A DNA stretch of 24,702 nt from Bacteroidales bacterium (GTDB lineage Bacteria > Bacteroidota > Bacteroidia > Bacteroidales > WCHB1-69). The notes under the pieces were generated by a model, which was not told the origin of the DNA, ran no database searches, and saw nothing but the letters and a program-made list of their open reading frames with translations. Shown here one piece after another: positions 1 to 7,755 of this stretch. How positions within the stretch are numbered: the stretch's first letter is position 1; every line of letters begins with the position of its first letter. The translations under genes were made by a program, and so were the position numbers. The DNA lies in contig JAQUHH010000004.1 of the NCBI GenBank assembly GCA_028683685.1, positions 1 through 24,702 on the forward strand, given 5' to 3'.

Positions 1-987
1 CCCGCGAGGATTGCCATAGGCATTGGGTAAATAAACGGCCATTAGTTGTGCTTCAGGATAGGCTATTTTTACGGGCTTGGTTTCGAAGGTTTCATTACTC
101 ACCACTACATTAGGAACACTATTAATCGCTGTGTAATATATTACGTTGATATTGCTATAAATAAGTTCACAAGGAGTTGAATTGTCGTGGTCATTTATGT
201 ACTCAAATATCAAATCGCCAGTGGCTCTAGGTCTGGTCGTAAAATCATCCTCTTGTGAAAATCCAAAATCTTCGTCTCTTGTTCCCAATCTAGCTATCGT
301 TCCTGGAGCGTAGTATCGTCTAACGTCCATTTTCGAATCAATGTAGTTGGCTAAATTCTTATCTTTTTTGCGAAGCAAGTTATTGATGTTTTTTCCCCAA
401 TAACAATCTTTTAGAAATCCTTCCAAAAAAACAAGGAATGGATCTTCGGATCCACCTGCAGAGGCATTGCTTGCGGGCTCATCTGCATTGGCATCCAAAG
501 CTTCTACTTTAAAGGACTTGATTACGTTTTCTACCGTGCTTTTCATTCTGTCTTTTTCGTTTTCAGGATATTCAAAGCGAATATTGAAATAATTATCACC
601 ACTAAGAAGGGCGTAATCATAATGCAATACATTTTCTGTTTTATATTCGATTATATAGTGCTTATCTTCAATTTTTTTATTGAAAACACCTTCGATTAAT
701 TTTAATTCTTCATTGTATGCTTCGCTAACTGTATATAAGTCGCCACCCGACAAATAATCATTTTTATAGTCACGATATACAAAAAGTTGAATTGTTTGAT
801 CTTCTGAAATAAACTTTTGCCCGTCTTGATTTGCAGCTTCACCTTGCGGAATTAAAAAATCGGGATATTCAACAGTGAAATTATAAAATTGATTGTGGTA
901 GGTTTCATATTTTACCTTGCTACCACCACAAGCTGTAAGAAATGCCAGAACGACTAAAAATAATGATGATTTAATTGTTGTTTTCAT
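1..987 (-). CDS. Lipoprotein with PsbP-like N-terminal part; 3' end beyond the window
   Basis: An open frame runs from an ATG at 985-987 on the minus strand to the window edge, giving 329 residues without a stop. The first 20 residues are a lipoprotein signal peptide ending in LTAC, so Cys20 should be lipidated. Residues ~28-165 (YHNQFYNFTVEYP..., a middle IEYKTENVLHYDYALLSG, then ENVIKSFKVE) have the layout of PsbP-like/DUF1795-type single-domain proteins found on bacterial lipoproteins. A Ser/Ala/Gly-rich linker near residues 168-178 leads to a second unrecognised domain. It is the last visible member of a run of same-strand lipoprotein genes, 87 nt downstream of the previous one. The reading frame is certain, the lipoprotein call strong and the PsbP resemblance tentative. 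Function is unknown. Confidence 0.8.
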   Translation of the reverse strand, partial: MKTTIKSSLFLVVLAFLTACGGSKVKYETYHNQFYNFTVEYPDFLIPQGEAANQDGQKFISEDQTIQLFVYRDYKNDYLSGGDLYTVSEAYNEELKLIEGVFNKKIEDKHYIIEYKTENVLHYDYALLSGDNYFNIRFEYPENEKDRMKSTVENVIKSFKVEALDANADEPASNASAGGSEDPFLVFLEGFLKDCYWGKNINNLLRKKDKNLANYIDSKMDVRRYYAPGTIARLGTRDEDFGFSQEDDFTTRPRATGDLIFEYINDHDNSTPCELIYSNINVIYYTAINSVPNVVVSNETFETKPVKIAYPEAQLMAVYLPNAYGNPRG

Positions 988-1074
988 GATTTTAATTTGT
1001 TTTATACTATAATTCATATTTAAAGGAATTTAAAAGATTAAGCCTAAATGCCAATACCTACCATTCACCTTTTA

Positions 1075-2067
1075 TTATCTTGCTGCATAAAAAGTAACAT
1101 TTTCTGCAATTTTCTGAATGGAGTTTTTGTCATTGTCTGCCATATAAAGATTGTTTTTTTGATCGACAAAAACAAGACTATTGCTTTTGAGCCATATAGG
1201 GTTTTTATTGCTTCCCAAATCTGTTTGTTTAAGTATCATCTGGTTGCTGCCGTTTGTATTGGCTATGCAATAGTGGCCATGAGGTAAATCTCCATACTCA
1301 AGGATGGCTCCAAAAAGAATTTTTGTTTTATCTGGCGAAAGTGAAAAACTACAAAAATCGATGTCTACCCAATAATCTTCATTCTCTTTTATCCTTAATG
1401 CTTCAAAATCCAGTTTGTCGGTTAAGCAGTTTTTCGCTTTGTTATAAATGTAATATAGTTGATTGTCAGTTTTTTGAATATATTTATCCTCATTGTTTAT
1501 GGTGAGTTCTCCGCTGCTTTTTTGTATAAAACGATAATCATATTCTTTCCGATTTATTTTATTATTATTTATAGAGTATATAGCCATTTTAGTAAAATTA
1601 TATGTCTCCCAACTAAAACCGTATTGCATTATCAGCTTGCCATCGGTAAAAATTAAGGGACTTTCTTCGTCATATGTTTCGGTAATGCAATCATCTTTTT
1701 TTAGCTTCCAATCTACCACCAATTCTGGTGTTGGGTTTGGTTCGTTTATATTTGCAGACTTGAGCCAAAGCGAATTATCATGTTCTACATTATAGTACAA
1801 TATTTTTCCTTCGGTGTCGAAAGAGAAATTAATAATGGCGCTGGATTCTTCCTCAAATTTTACTTTTTCGGCGTCGTCAAAATTGTAGAAATACAATTCA
1901 CCTTTGCTCAGAAATGCCAATGGATATTGCGTATAGAGAATATCGGCAATTTCTTCTTCTTGATTTGTGTCAGAAATTTGCGAATCAATGATTTCGCTTT
2001 CTTGATGACCACTATTACAGGCTGTAAATAAAAGAAGAAGGACTAAAATACGGATTGTTTTTTTCAT
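1075..2067 (-). CDS. Lipoprotein, probably a TolB/WD40-like beta-propeller
   Basis: This is a 330-residue protein with a signal peptide ending LFTAC (Cys17 lipidated), followed by an acidic low-complexity stretch to about residue 45. The rest has repeated short strand pairs: GELYFYNF, GKILYYN, SLWLKSANI, FSLSPDKTKILFG, HYCIANTNGSNQMIL, NPIWLKSNSLVFVD and NNLYMADNDKNSI. The blocks 'SPDKTKILF' and 'IANTNGSN' are typical of TolB/PD40 propeller blades, so a six- or seven-bladed propeller is likely. No enzymatic motif is visible. The gene lies 19 nt downstream of the preceding lipoprotein gene, which suggests cotranscription. It probably sits on the outer membrane; its ligand is unknown. Confidence 0.8.
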   Translation of the reverse strand: MKKTIRILVLLLLFTACNSGHQESEIIDSQISDTNQEEEIADILYTQYPLAFLSKGELYFYNFDDAEKVKFEEESSAIINFSFDTEGKILYYNVEHDNSLWLKSANINEPNPTPELVVDWKLKKDDCITETYDEESPLIFTDGKLIMQYGFSWETYNFTKMAIYSINNNKINRKEYDYRFIQKSSGELTINNEDKYIQKTDNQLYYIYNKAKNCLTDKLDFEALRIKENEDYWVDIDFCSFSLSPDKTKILFGAILEYGDLPHGHYCIANTNGSNQMILKQTDLGSNKNPIWLKSNSLVFVDQKNNLYMADNDKNSIQKIAENVTFYAAR

Positions 2068-2086
2068 TTTTTGAAAATATTAAAAT

Positions 2087-2818
2087 TTATAACTGTTTTA
2101 CCCATTTTTCATTTTCCCATTTCAAAATGACATCTTTGGTTATTTCATTTGGGATTTCAAAATTCTCATCATTATTTATCAATTGATCTAAATCGAGGCT
2201 TACTTTTATCGAAGTTCCATTTCTAGGTAGTTGATAATAAAGACTATAAGCTCCTTTGGCAAATTGTTTTTCTGTAAATTTCTGAGTTTTGGACGATAGT
2301 TTTGAAACATCAATAAAGTCAGACAATTTAAACTTTTGATTGCCGCCCAGCTTATAATTAGGATCTTCGGTTAGTTTTCCATTTTGATAAAAGAAGACTC
2401 TTATCTTGCTTCCAAATTCTGTATTATCGTTTACTGCCACTAATTTTTGACCGTTTTTTAAATTCCAATAGCACATTTCCCACCCAAATTGCGTTCCAGT
2501 AAGGCTGAGAAATCCGTTTTTTACATCACAAACATCAATAGGAGTTTGTGAAATATCGTATGCTTTCTCTTCTCCAATATGTTTGAGCAGCAAGCTCCGA
2601 TTGGAAACACTGATTTTCTCAAAATCCTTAAAAGCATCATCGGGCAACAGTAAGAATATGTCTTTAATATTTACGGCTGCTCCATTGTTGGACTCCGTCG
2701 CAATTATATTTTCTTGTTTTTCGATAACTGGATTTTTTGCATCACTAACTTTTTCATTCTTACTGCTGCACGCAAAAAGGAGTGCAAGCAGGGCTGTTAG
2801 ATAGATTTGTTTTTTCAT
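2087..2818 (-). CDS. Lipoprotein of unknown function
   Basis: This is a 243-residue protein whose leader ends LLFAC (Cys17), giving a clear type II signal peptide. A polar linker (residues ~18-48, rich in Lys, Asn and Glu) is followed by a compact mixed alpha/beta region. That region contains DIFLLLPDDAFKDFEKIS and GTQFGWEMCYWNLKNGQKLVAV, and ends NEKWVKQL. The pattern of 'W-x-L-K-x-G', basic strands and acidic turns suggests a small beta-rich ligand-binding fold, but I do not recognise the family. It lies between two other lipoprotein genes with gaps of 41 and 19 nt. It is exported and lipidated; its role is unknown. Confidence 0.78.
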   Translation of the reverse strand: MKKQIYLTALLALLFACSSKNEKVSDAKNPVIEKQENIIATESNNGAAVNIKDIFLLLPDDAFKDFEKISVSNRSLLLKHIGEEKAYDISQTPIDVCDVKNGFLSLTGTQFGWEMCYWNLKNGQKLVAVNDNTEFGSKIRVFFYQNGKLTEDPNYKLGGNQKFKLSDFIDVSKLSSKTQKFTEKQFAKGAYSLYYQLPRNGTSIKVSLDLDQLINNDENFEIPNEITKDVILKWENEKWVKQL

Positions 2819-2859
2819 AATTTATCTTTTAGAATTAATTTGGGTTTCAAATTAAAACA

Positions 2860-3639
2860 TCAAGGTCTAGCATTGAATTCAATGGTTTTAACCAGTTTAT
2901 TATCATCAAATGATACTTGAATTGACAGAAAGCCGCCCATGCTGATGGTATTATCATATTCTGAGGAATTATTTTGGTTTAGCTCGAATTTTTTTATCAA
3001 AAAATCCTTAGTGCACTCTTTGTCGCCACAAACAATCCATCCAAATTTTTTCCCCGCTTTATTAATAAACGCGTGAATCATACGGTCGTCTTCATAAATT
3101 AACCGAATGCCATCAAAATTTAAAGTAGTAGTACTTATAATATTATCTTCGTCTATGTACCCTGAAACTTCAAGAGGCCCCGTTTTTGTAGATTCTGATT
3201 GTGGTTTGCCCAAACGATATTTGGCATCACTTGGAGTCGCTCCCAGCTGAAGATAAGCACGTGAGAGGTTTTGCAAAAAAGGAAGGTCTATTTCTCCATT
3301 TGATACATCCTGATGACTCACCTGGGTGGTCCATCCCTCAATTTGTGCGGTAGGATAGTAGCATTTGTACCAAATTCTATTTTCGGCATCTGCTACTGCC
3401 GTTAAACCAATCAGAGATTGATTGTTTTCTTCGGCTATTTTGGCTATGATTTTGCCATGAATGGAAGCTTCATCATAAAGAATGGCATTGGCTTCATTAA
3501 TCATAAGGATAGGCAAAACATGATCTACACCAGGGTCTATGCGATCCAAATCCAGTGCGTTTTGTTCTTTCATATTCCCGCTGCAAGAGACGAGTAAAGA
3601 AAAAAGAACGAAATAAATTAAGTTGTTAAACTGTTTCAT
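2860..3639 (-). CDS. Lipoprotein with SH3-like domain
   Basis: This is a 259-residue protein with a lipoprotein signal peptide ending LVSC (Cys19). Residues ~42-110 (ILMINEANAILYDEAS..., IIAKIAEENNQSLIGL, IWYKCYYP, IEGWTTQVS) match the layout of a bacterial SH3 (SH3b) domain: an 'LY..AS..GKIIA.I' strand, an 'RIWYKCYYPTAQIEGWT' core and the closing V. The C-terminal half (SDAKYRLGKPQSE, GWIVCGDKECTKDFLIKKF) is a separate unrecognised domain with two Cys close together. SH3b domains often bind peptidoglycan or peptides; here that role is inferred only. The gene is 10 nt downstream of the 3650-4168 lipoprotein gene and presumably cotranscribed with it. Confidence 0.82.
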   Translation of the reverse strand: MKQFNNLIYFVLFSLLVSCSGNMKEQNALDLDRIDPGVDHVLPILMINEANAILYDEASIHGKIIAKIAEENNQSLIGLTAVADAENRIWYKCYYPTAQIEGWTTQVSHQDVSNGEIDLPFLQNLSRAYLQLGATPSDAKYRLGKPQSESTKTGPLEVSGYIDEDNIISTTTLNFDGIRLIYEDDRMIHAFINKAGKKFGWIVCGDKECTKDFLIKKFELNQNNSSEYDNTISMGGFLSIQVSFDDNKLVKTIEFNARP

Positions 3640-3649
3640 ATGTCATTTT

Positions 3650-4168
3650 TTATTTAATTAAATCTGTTTCAATATAGTCTATCAAAAACGCCTCACCCGA
3701 CCGAACAAGAACGACTTTATTTGAAAATACGGTCTCTTGTCCAAAGTCAATAATTACGGTGTATTCCAATTCAGCAATGGGTGTTATGGTTACATTTTTT
3801 AAATTATAGCCAACTTCTATCCCGTTTCCCATTCCAAAGGGAGGCCAAATATATGCATCCAAAGAATAAATGTTTTTCCATTTGTTTTCAAAGGCTTTTT
3901 CGGCAGCAACTTGTTCTTCTTCGGTTTCAAAATCTGGATATTCGTAAATTTCGAGTGACTCGTAGTAAAATTCCAGATATTGTTTTGTAAAAACTTTTTC
4001 TTGATCAGGAAAACAAAAGCTACTCCCGTTAGGGCATTCGAAGATGCTCTTTAACCATTTTTCTGCCGAAGGGGTTTGGTTGCAACTTGTTGATATTCCA
4101 AGTGTTAATAATAAGAACAGCAGCGTTTTGGTGACAATAATTGTTTTTTTCATTTTTTCAATTTTCAT
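3650..4168 (-). CDS. Small lipoprotein of unknown function
   Basis: This is a 172-residue protein. A long leader ends GISTSC, so Cys29 would be lipidated (Cys24 if translation starts at the internal Met6, which gives a more usual signal-peptide length). The mature part begins NQTPSAEKWLKSIFECPNGSSFCFPDQEKVFTKQ and has two further Cys (residues ~44 and ~51) that could form a disulfide. It also contains an acidic helix (FETEEEQVAAEKAFENKWKN) and strand-rich C-terminal sequence. No known family is recognised. It is the first of the five same-strand lipoprotein genes and follows the UshA-like gene after 62 nt that contain two hairpins. Confidence 0.75.
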   Translation of the reverse strand: MKIEKMKKTIIVTKTLLFLLLTLGISTSCNQTPSAEKWLKSIFECPNGSSFCFPDQEKVFTKQYLEFYYESLEIYEYPDFETEEEQVAAEKAFENKWKNIYSLDAYIWPPFGMGNGIEVGYNLKNVTITPIAELEYTVIIDFGQETVFSNKVVLVRSGEAFLIDYIETDLIK

Positions 4169-4181
4169 TTTTTTAAATATA

Positions 4182-4218
4182 TTTGGTTTTTAAACCAAAA
4201 AACGGATTAAGTGAATCC
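4182..4218. terminator. Two adjacent inverted repeats downstream of the UshA-like gene
   Basis: GGATT (4204-4208) pairs with AATCC (4214-4218). On the minus strand this hairpin is followed directly by GTTTTTT, a weak intrinsic terminator layout just after the UshA-like stop codon at 4231. Next to it, TTTGGTTT (4182-4189) pairs perfectly with AAACCAAA (4192-4199). The stems are short, so read-through into the lipoprotein genes is likely. Confidence 0.4.
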
Positions 4219-4230
4219 TTCTGTTTTCTA

Positions 4231-5715
4231 CTATTTTACCATTTCCACTCTTTGCACTCCTCTGTAACTAGGAATGTTTTTCAATTCTTTCAGATACTCA
4301 ATGGTAGATTCTGCACTCGTGCGAAACAATCCTTGACCAGAGTCTTTGTGATCATATTTATAAATTGAAGACATGTAATTATTCATTACTACGGAGTAGA
4401 TTTTATCCATGTCAAATGGTTTTCCATGGCTGGTAAAAAGTTCCACATCTTTAAGACTTCCATCGGGTTTAAGTAAATATCGACTGGTCATTCCCGAAAG
4501 ATAAATGGGCAAATAGTCATCCAAAATAAATGCTGAAAGAAACAGATTTCGGATTTCGTGTCCAGACAATTTGAATACCACAATTTCGTTGCCAAAGGGG
4601 TCCATTTCATACACGTCTTTGGTCATTACGGCTCCTTTTGCAAGTTTTGATATGCGCACCCCGCCAGGGTTGATAAAAGCAAGATCAGCTCCCGAGGCGA
4701 CACGGATAGCATCTACCATCAAATATCCAACTTCTTCATAGTTCGAGAAATCATCTTCGGCGACGGCGATGGTTTCTGTTAGTGCTGGATTGTTATTATA
4801 AGCATCTACCAATTTTTGAATATCGGCACGGCTACTTCCTTCTTTTCCAACGGTAAGCAAGTGCATCTCTCTGTCCACTTTTCCTTCAGGGGATACGGCA
4901 AGCTTAATTAGTGTGGCGTATTTAAGTTTCCGTTCTGCTTGCGTAATCATAATTCCATTATGGATTTGTTCTTTATCAACTTTGGTATGAGAATGCCCGC
5001 CAATAATCAAATCCACGCTTTTTGCTGGTAGTTGCATGGCTAATTTGACATCTTCTTCAAATCCCATATGGTTTATCATCACAAACACATCTCCGCTGTC
5101 TTTTAAAAAAAGATATTTTCGAGCAGTTTGAAACGGGTCTTCAAACGTAAATCCCTTCACATTGTCGGGATGCGTATCCGGTATCCCATTTTCATTAATA
5201 TCCATAAAAGAAACGAAAATTATTTTGAGTCCATTTGGTATTTCAGAAATTTTGTAAGGTTTAATTTGGAAATTAGTGTTTTTTGGAAGCTCAATATTTG
5301 CGCTAAGAAAATCGAATTCGGCTTTGTGTGTAATTTTCTCAAATCCAACAAGACGTGAGTCAAATTCGTGATTGCCAACGGCTGATACGTCAAACTTTAA
5401 CGCATTCATTAGCTCAATTATGGGCATTCCCTTTTCAGGATACTGATCGTTTGCGGGATTTCCCGTTTGATTGTCACCGCCCGAAACAAGCAATAAATCA
5501 GGATAAACTGACCGTAAGCTGTCCACCATAAAAGCAAATCGTGGAAAATTATCCAAGGCGGCGTGCATGTCGTTTACTGCGAGGATTTCTATTGTTTTTA
5601 GTTCGGATAAATTTACCGAGGTTCGTTTTTGGCTTATGCTACAACCCAATAAAAAAGAAGTGCCAAGTAGAACAATAGCACAGAGGACTTTTGGTTTTAT
5701 TGAAAATCTTTTCAT
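4231..5715 (-). CDS. 5'-nucleotidase/UshA-family metallophosphatase, lipoprotein
   Basis: This 494-residue protein has a lipoprotein leader ending LLGC (Cys25). It then carries the calcineurin-like phosphoesterase domain of UshA/5'-nucleotidases with all metal-site motifs: D49 and H51 (NDMH), D81 (GGD), N115-H116-E117 (GNHEFD), H216 (NHMG) and H241/H243 (GGHSH). From about residue 310 follows the 5'-nucleotidase C-terminal substrate domain (AFINPGGVR, DPFGNEIVVFKLSGHEI). The usual NDfHG is NDMHA here. The enzyme probably hydrolyses nucleotides or other phosphate esters outside the inner membrane; the exact substrate cannot be read. Its start overlaps the end of the small beta-grasp gene by 4 nt, so the two are translationally coupled. 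Confidence 0.9.
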   Translation of the reverse strand: MKRFSIKPKVLCAIVLLGTSFLLGCSISQKRTSVNLSELKTIEILAVNDMHAALDNFPRFAFMVDSLRSVYPDLLLVSGGDNQTGNPANDQYPEKGMPIIELMNALKFDVSAVGNHEFDSRLVGFEKITHKAEFDFLSANIELPKNTNFQIKPYKISEIPNGLKIIFVSFMDINENGIPDTHPDNVKGFTFEDPFQTARKYLFLKDSGDVFVMINHMGFEEDVKLAMQLPAKSVDLIIGGHSHTKVDKEQIHNGIMITQAERKLKYATLIKLAVSPEGKVDREMHLLTVGKEGSSRADIQKLVDAYNNNPALTETIAVAEDDFSNYEEVGYLMVDAIRVASGADLAFINPGGVRISKLAKGAVMTKDVYEMDPFGNEIVVFKLSGHEIRNLFLSAFILDDYLPIYLSGMTSRYLLKPDGSLKDVELFTSHGKPFDMDKIYSVVMNNYMSSIYKYDHKDSGQGLFRTSAESTIEYLKELKNIPSYRGVQRVEMVK

Positions 5716-5918
5716 GATTTTGATTTTTCGTTTTTTATATATATTTTATTCCCTTCTCTTAGTTCGCCATCCAGGGCAATACTATTGTCAAAGGCATCCG
5801 TCACGGACATGCGGAAAGGTGTTTTTAGCTTGCGTTGTGCATAATAAGCACGCATCGCATCCGCTACTTTCGCACCCTTGTGTATGTTTACTTCTTCATC
5901 GTTGACAAATATTATCAT
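5712..5918 (-). CDS. Small beta-grasp (ThiS/MoaD-like) protein coupled to the nucleotidase gene
   Basis: This is a 68-residue protein with no signal peptide. Its layout resembles small ubiquitin-like sulfur-carrier proteins: a start strand MIIFVNDEEVNI, the helix AKVADAMRAYYAQR, VTDAFDNSIALDG, then ELREGNKIYIKN. It ends in Lys/Ser residues and lacks the C-terminal Gly-Gly needed for thiocarboxylate or adenylate chemistry, so it should not act as a sulfur carrier. Its stop overlaps the start of the UshA-like lipoprotein gene (ATGA-type, 4 nt), which suggests one translational unit. A sigma-ABfr-like promoter lies about 110 nt upstream. The coding call rests on the coupling and the fold-like pattern; the function is unknown. 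Confidence 0.72.
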   Translation of the reverse strand: MIIFVNDEEVNIHKGAKVADAMRAYYAQRKLKTPFRMSVTDAFDNSIALDGELREGNKIYIKNEKSKS

Positions 5919-6515
5919 GTTATTTTTTTATGCGTTATTTGTTTATATGCATGTATGAAATTAAAAAGACTCTATTAAAAGCCAGTAAAATTTATTTAAA
6001 TTTTTTTTTAACAAAAAACAATTACAAATGTACAATATTAATCAAATATAACAATTTTTCCTTGTATAAAGTTAAATAAATAACATTCGTGGTTCTGCTG
6101 ATTTTTTAATCATGAAATTAAAGACTCTCTTTTCTGTTAGGTGTGAGATATATAATGAACAACCAAAGTTGTATGACGGATTTTGTGAGCGAGCTGTTTT
6201 TCGAGAGAAGGCAGGTTTGAAATGCGGTGCATTAAATGAATAAAGGGGCTTTTCATAGTTTGCAAAAAAATCATCATTTTGTAAAGTTTGTAGCATTATT
6301 GCATTTTATTGAATCCTGACCATTTAATGGCTCCTTTGCGAGCATCATCATTATAATTTTGAGTAATTTTATTTCTGAAGATTTTATTTGAATCTGATGT
6401 AACTATTTTTTTTTGGACGACTATTAAATACACTTTTTCTAATTGTTTGTTTGCTCAGAAATTGTTTCCACTGGCGGGCTTTCTGCATATTCCGAAAAAA
6501 TGTTATTTTTACACT
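5919..6515. other. 597-bp gap with no confident gene; possible decayed coding traces
   Basis: This very AT-rich gap holds the promoter for the beta-grasp/nucleotidase pair (near 6025-6054). No tRNA or long convincing frame is present. On the minus strand a chain of short frames can be read. One from 6488 encodes a basic peptide beginning MQKARQWKQFL and leaves frame at a run of nine A (T on the plus strand, 6406-6414). The other frame continues to a stop at 6297-6299 with a protein-like ending (YNDDARKGAIKWSG...), and a 74-codon frame starts at the overlapping TAATG. None is recognisable. The stretch may be a decayed gene or chance. Confidence 0.35.
6025..6054 (-). promoter_or_regulatory. Sigma-ABfr-type promoter for the beta-grasp/nucleotidase pair
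   Basis: On the minus strand TACATTTG (6025-6032) is a perfect match to the -7 consensus TAnnTTTG. A TTG (6052-6054) lies 19 nt upstream as the -33 element. A second -7 match, TATATTTG, is at 6043-6050. The predicted leader before the ATG at 5918 is about 100 nt. Confidence 0.5.
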
Positions 6516-7697
6516 ATGAAAATCATCACAAACAGCATCGGTGTAAAGACTATTGTTTTTGCAGAAACATTTGAAGGCGAAGCACTTGTCCAAGTGAAGA
6601 GGCTTATTGAATTTGAAGCATATCAAAGTTCGAAAATTAGAATTATGCCCGATGCCCATGCTGGAAAGGGCTGCACAATTGGAACTACCATGACCATCGA
6701 CGATAAAGTGACACCCAACTTGGTTGGGGTCGATATTGGATGCGGCATGCTAACCATTAAACTGAAAAACAACGAAATTGATTTTGAAAAACTCGATGCT
6801 GTTATTAAGGCTAAGATACCCAGTGGTTTCAATGTGCATCAAAAAGCTCAAAAAGAATTTGATTTTTCAAATTTGCGCTGTCAGAAGCATGTAGATATTG
6901 GTAGAGCCATGCTTTCTATTGGTTCTTTGGGAGGAGGGAATCATTTTATCGAACTTGGAAAGTACGATAAAACTGGGGATTTGTATTTGATAATTCATTC
7001 GGGCAGCCGAAAGTTGGGGGGCGATGTTTGTAACTATTATCAAGATAAAGCGGTGCAATTATCTGGAGCTCACATTAAACCAAAAGATCTTGAGAAAAAA
7101 TTAAAAGCAGAAGGTAGAGAAAATGAGATTGATTTTCAAATTTTGAAACTGAAATCCGCCATTTCTTATCGAGATTTGGCTTATTTGACCAGCGGAGATT
7201 TTTTAGATTATATGAATGATATGGCTATTGTTCAAAAATTTGCAGGATTGAATAGAGAAACCATGGCCGATATTATAATAAATGAAATGAGTTTACAGGA
7301 AACAGAGCGTTTCGAAACCATTCATAATTATATAGATTTTACTCGAATGATTTTGCGAAAAGGAGCTGTTTCGGCAGAAAAAGGAGAACAGCTTTTGATT
7401 CCGATGAACATGCGTGACGGATCACTACTTTGTGTGGGCAAGGGAAATGAAAATTGGAATTTTTCGGCACCTCATGGTGCAGGTCGATTAATGAGTCGCA
7501 GCAAAGCATTTCAAAAGCTAAACATGAATGATTTTAAAGAGTCAATGAAAGGGGTTTACAGTAGCTCTGTGCTCGCTAAAACCCTAGATGAGGCTCCTCA
7601 GGCATATAAATCAATGAAAGAAATCCGTTTGGCTATTGCCGATACTGTGGATGTTTTGGGAGTCATCAAACCGCTGTATAATTTTAAAGCCCATTAA
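6516..7697 (+). CDS. rtcB: RtcB family RNA-splicing/repair ligase
   Basis: RtcB joins RNA 2',3'-cyclic phosphate or 3'-phosphate ends to 5'-OH ends using GTP and Mn2+, in RNA repair or tRNA maturation. From the chosen start (ATG 6516, 393 residues) the family motifs are: IMPDAHAGKG (43-52), GVDIGCGM (71-78, metal-binding Asp and Cys), GGGNHFIEL (139-147), HSGSR (161-165), H270 in IHNY, and APHGAGR (318-324), whose H320 is the expected guanylylated His. The frame is open upstream to 6447, but the extra 23 residues look unlike the family and the alignment begins at MKIITNSIG. Length is close to the E. coli enzyme. No rtcA or archease gene is nearby. It ends at a bidirectional terminator. Confidence 0.95.
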   Translation: MKIITNSIGVKTIVFAETFEGEALVQVKRLIEFEAYQSSKIRIMPDAHAGKGCTIGTTMTIDDKVTPNLVGVDIGCGMLTIKLKNNEIDFEKLDAVIKAKIPSGFNVHQKAQKEFDFSNLRCQKHVDIGRAMLSIGSLGGGNHFIELGKYDKTGDLYLIIHSGSRKLGGDVCNYYQDKAVQLSGAHIKPKDLEKKLKAEGRENEIDFQILKLKSAISYRDLAYLTSGDFLDYMNDMAIVQKFAGLNRETMADIIINEMSLQETERFETIHNYIDFTRMILRKGAVSAEKGEQLLIPMNMRDGSLLCVGKGNENWNFSAPHGAGRLMSRSKAFQKLNMNDFKESMKGVYSSSVLAKTLDEAPQAYKSMKEIRLAIADTVDVLGVIKPLYNFKAH

Positions 7698-7705
7698 TGG
7701 GACAA

Positions 7706-7738
7706 AAAAAGGCAATATTTGAAAAATATTGCCTTTTT
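7706..7738. terminator. Bidirectional intrinsic terminator between rtcB and the HMA gene
   Basis: GGCAATATTT (7711-7720) pairs perfectly with AAATATTGCC (7724-7733) around a GAA loop. It is flanked by A-rich sequence on the left and TTTTT (7734-7738) on the right, so it works on both strands. It sits between two convergent genes that end at 7697 and 7756. Confidence 0.9.
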
Positions 7739-7755
7739 GAAGAAATGTCTTTATT

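Noticed and set aside
4178..4185. TATATTTG as a plus-strand promoter
   Set aside because: It matches the -7 consensus but no plus-strand gene follows; it overlaps the palindrome after the nucleotidase gene.
6072..6296. 74-codon minus-strand frame in the gap before rtcB as a gene
   Set aside because: No recognisable motif, odd composition, no clear promoter; kept only as a possible decayed trace.
6384..6659. 91-codon minus-strand frame covering the start of rtcB
   Set aside because: More than half lies antisense to conserved rtcB codons and it resembles no known family.
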